Positions 62,275-64,000 of a stretch of DNA of 64,000 nt are shown one piece after another (the stretch's first letter is position 1; each line of letters begins with the position of its first letter). The translations under genes and the position numbers were made by a program. The notes below the pieces were generated by a model, which was given only the letters and a program-made list of their open reading frames with translations, ran no database searches and was not told the DNA's origin. Source of the DNA: Thermothelomyces thermophilus ATCC 42464 (lineage: Eukaryota > Ascomycota > Sordariomycetes > Sordariales > Chaetomiaceae); assembly GCF_000226095.1 (NCBI RefSeq), contig NC_016472.1, positions 10,726,001 to 10,790,000 of the forward strand. The letters run 5' to 3'.

Positions 62275-62279
62275 CTTAT

Positions 62280-62536
62280 CTAACAGGCCTATAATAGGCT
62301 AAGCTAGAGATTCTAGAAGAGAAGGGCTAGGGCAAGGGGCTAGGAGCCGAAGCCTATAGCCTTAGAGGTAGTAAGGTTAATGGTCTGGTAGTAGGTTTAG
62401 GAGGGCTATAGAGGGGGTCGACCCCCCCTATAGACTCTATAAAGAAGGCTATAGGCTATAGAACTAGCCGTGTTAGCTAGCTAAAGCAACCGTTAGAGGG
62501 CCGACCAAGCTAGTAGGAAGATATAGCGTATGTTAG
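62280..62536 (+). mobile_element. Probable continuation of the LINE beyond element B
   Basis: The composition and word use (AGGCCTATAGGC-like, TAG-rich but with retained CpG and CCC/GGG) match the LINE left of element B. The CTTAT duplication places it as the other side of the same insertion site. One frame reads GLGAEAYSLRGSKVNGLVVG. I cannot identify a domain with confidence. Confidence 0.5.
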
Positions 62537-62995
62537 TGTGACGAACCTAACTTAGACTTCTTCTAAAAGGGTTCAGACGGAGGTGAATTAAGCAAGACAA
62601 GCGTACAAGTCGTCTAAGGGATTCAATAAAGCCAAAGGGTTTATAACAATACTAGAGTTATCTCCTATAATAGTTAGTAATACTAGGTATAAGTACTTGT
62701 AATTGTAGGTTATAGTTACTATCACTGGTAAACTCCTAGAGTCTACTATAACGAGTGGCTATTTATATATATATATACTTCTGCCGATTGCTTATAGTCC
62801 CCTTCTATCCTATCCTTGGATTGCCTTTGGTAGCTAGCTATCCTCTACTATCTTTCCCTTTTGGTAATCGTTTACCTGTGGTAGCCCGCGCTCCCTAGCG
62901 ATCCTATATTAGCCTTGCTTTGTGCCCTTCTTGATTAGTGGCTTATTTAGCCTCCTATGCCCTACCGGGTCATAGTATATAGTTGGCTCGTGATA
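62537..62995 (-). repeat. LTR of element D
   Basis: 459 bp. Starts TGTGACGAACC on the + strand and ends GGCTCGTGATA, i.e. a C-type LTR read backwards. It shares the AGTCACTCGTTATAGTAGAC-like core with B and C. Confidence 0.9.
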
Positions 62996-63115
62996 CGATG
63001 CCCCCTCTTTAGGGCTTTTGACCTGAAAGCTTCTTATAACTTGTTTCAAATACTATCAATACCCCCTTTTCTTTCCCTATAGGTAACGTCCTTCTTTCGC
63101 TAGCTTCCTTCTGTT

Positions 63116-63560
63116 ATAGTTGATCGTGTTCCCAGGAACCGTTACGATCTTAAGCGTAAATAACATGCTATTACGATTAAGATTGAGCAAGAGGGTTACG
63201 AGGTTACTATACCTTATAAGCATTATTAGAATACAAAGCCGTAAAAGCGTTATATGATAATAGAGGGTTTGAACAAGTATTAGAACTATATTTATATAGG
63301 CAAGAAGTATAGTAGCCCGAACGTTATAGATACCTATAGGTTCCTTATTATTTTCCTTTATAGTCCTAGGTTACTAACTATTTTAGTCCTTTCGAATTTG
63401 TTAGAGTAGGAGAAGGTTTCGAAAGAGATTACTAAGACTAAGGCGCTTCTTACTTAGGCACTAAGCTGTTTAAGTCGATTACGTCGTTTGTAGCAATCCC
63501 TACGCGATCGTAGTACTAAGGTTTTTCATCGTAGCATAGCTCGTCTAGTGGAGGAGGAAG
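63116..63560 (+). other. Antisense frame of element D (third copy)
   Basis: Runs opposite to the element's own gag-pol direction. It contains the same words as in C: DRVPRNR, then ITIKIE, EGYEV, IPYK, IIEG, and the leucine-rich stretch. Broken like the rest of the element. Confidence 0.58.
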
Positions 63561-64000
63561 AACTAGATACTCCTCTACTAATATTAGAGACATAGACCCT
63601 TGTAGGTTAGGCTTAGGCGTTAGGTACTTTTGATGTGCTCGATTAGGAGTTAATTAGGTTAGATCCTAGTTCTAATTCTAGCAGGTTCCCTTTTTTTTTA
63701 GTTAGGGAATAGGCTTTAGAGCTAGTTCTTATAGCTAGTTATGATTCTACCAGTAGAACTGCTCTAGTTTCTTAGGATAACTTAGGTTCTTAACTAGTTC
63801 TTATAAGTTATCTTCTAATCCAAAATTAAGCCATTTGACTAGGTACTATAGTTCTCCGTTAATAATATATAAATCTAGGATTTCTTTAACATCCTATTCT
63901 TTCTCTTTATCCTCTACTTTAATATATATAGTAACCTTAGCGTTCTTCGGTACTAGTTCGAGAAGTGAAATATGAAAAACATCTGTCTATAGTCGTATAG

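Larger units (their letters stand above)
62537..64000 (-). mobile_element. Ty3/Gypsy element D, reverse orientation, cut by the window end
   Basis: A relative of C lying on the minus strand. Its 3' LTR is 62537-62995 (459 bp; reverse complement of a C-type LTR), then the purine tract as CCCCCTCTTTAGG, then the 3' internal region with the antisense frame (here on the + strand, about 63.1-63.6 kb) and the chromodomain-like stretch near 63.8 kb. The sequence immediately left of the LTR is GTTAG; the matching end is outside the window. Fossil, many breaks. Confidence 0.88.

Noticed and set aside
1-64000. tRNA, rRNA or CRISPR features
   Set aside because: I found no cloverleaf with a GGTTCGAAT-type T-loop, no rRNA-like conserved blocks, and no regularly spaced repeats with unique spacers. 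A tRNA scan would be decisive; I could not run one.

Overview
The window is nuclear DNA of a filamentous ascomycete, most likely a sordariomycete (Sordariales/Chaetomiaceae-like is my guess). Supporting this are short spliced genes with GTRNGT...YAG introns and CTRAC branch sites, a Zn2Cys6 regulator, an F-box protein, an RTA1 protein and a PAN-domain membrane protein. Long repeat blocks also show extreme C-to-T / G-to-A decay concentrated at CpA/TpG, the signature of repeat-induced point mutation (RIP). About 43 kb is GC-rich single-copy DNA and about 21-28 kb is AT-rich repeat graveyard.

Layout. 0.2-13.9 kb is a normal genic segment: a Gfo/Idh/MocA (Gal80-like) protein (-), an RTA1-like seven-helix protein (+), a secreted seven-bladed lactonase-type beta-propeller (-), a four-helix MARVEL-like protein (+), a DUF4188-like membrane monooxygenase (+) and an MFS sugar transporter (-). 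13.9-16.5 kb is gene-poor. 16,493-24,389 is a complete-length but decayed Ty3/Gypsy element with 240-bp LTRs and a 5-bp target duplication. 24.7-28.2 kb carries a PAN-domain type II membrane protein (-) and an F-box gene (+). 29.0-30.2 kb is a glycosyltransferase family 34 pseudogene. 33,655-36,590 is a pogo/Fot1-like DNA transposon with about 75-bp inverted ends and a spliced transposase carrying four CAR-to-TAR stops. 37.6-40.1 kb is a five-exon Zn2Cys6 regulator, and 42.4-42.9 kb is a small hydrophilic protein gene.

From 43.3 kb to the window end the DNA is a nest of repeats. A second, massively RIP-mutated copy of the pogo element is cut off by a Tad-like LINE. The LINE is split by a chromovirus-type Gypsy element (B). 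B's 3' LTR is itself split by a related Gypsy element (C). A third relative (D), in reverse orientation, runs off the window edge. All junctions of A, B and C are defined to the base by LTR ends and target duplications.

The genic part shows no coherent pathway cluster. A Gal80-like protein and a sugar porter share the region but are 10 kb apart with unrelated genes between. The most unusual signals are: an antisense Cys-pair plus coiled-coil reading frame between pol and the 3' LTR of elements B, C and D; LTR and TIR ends spared by RIP while interiors are saturated; sister Gypsy families sharing the 3' part of the LTR but not the 5' part; and two short words, TAATTA and TACGGAGTA, that are strongly over-represented in the single-copy DNA.
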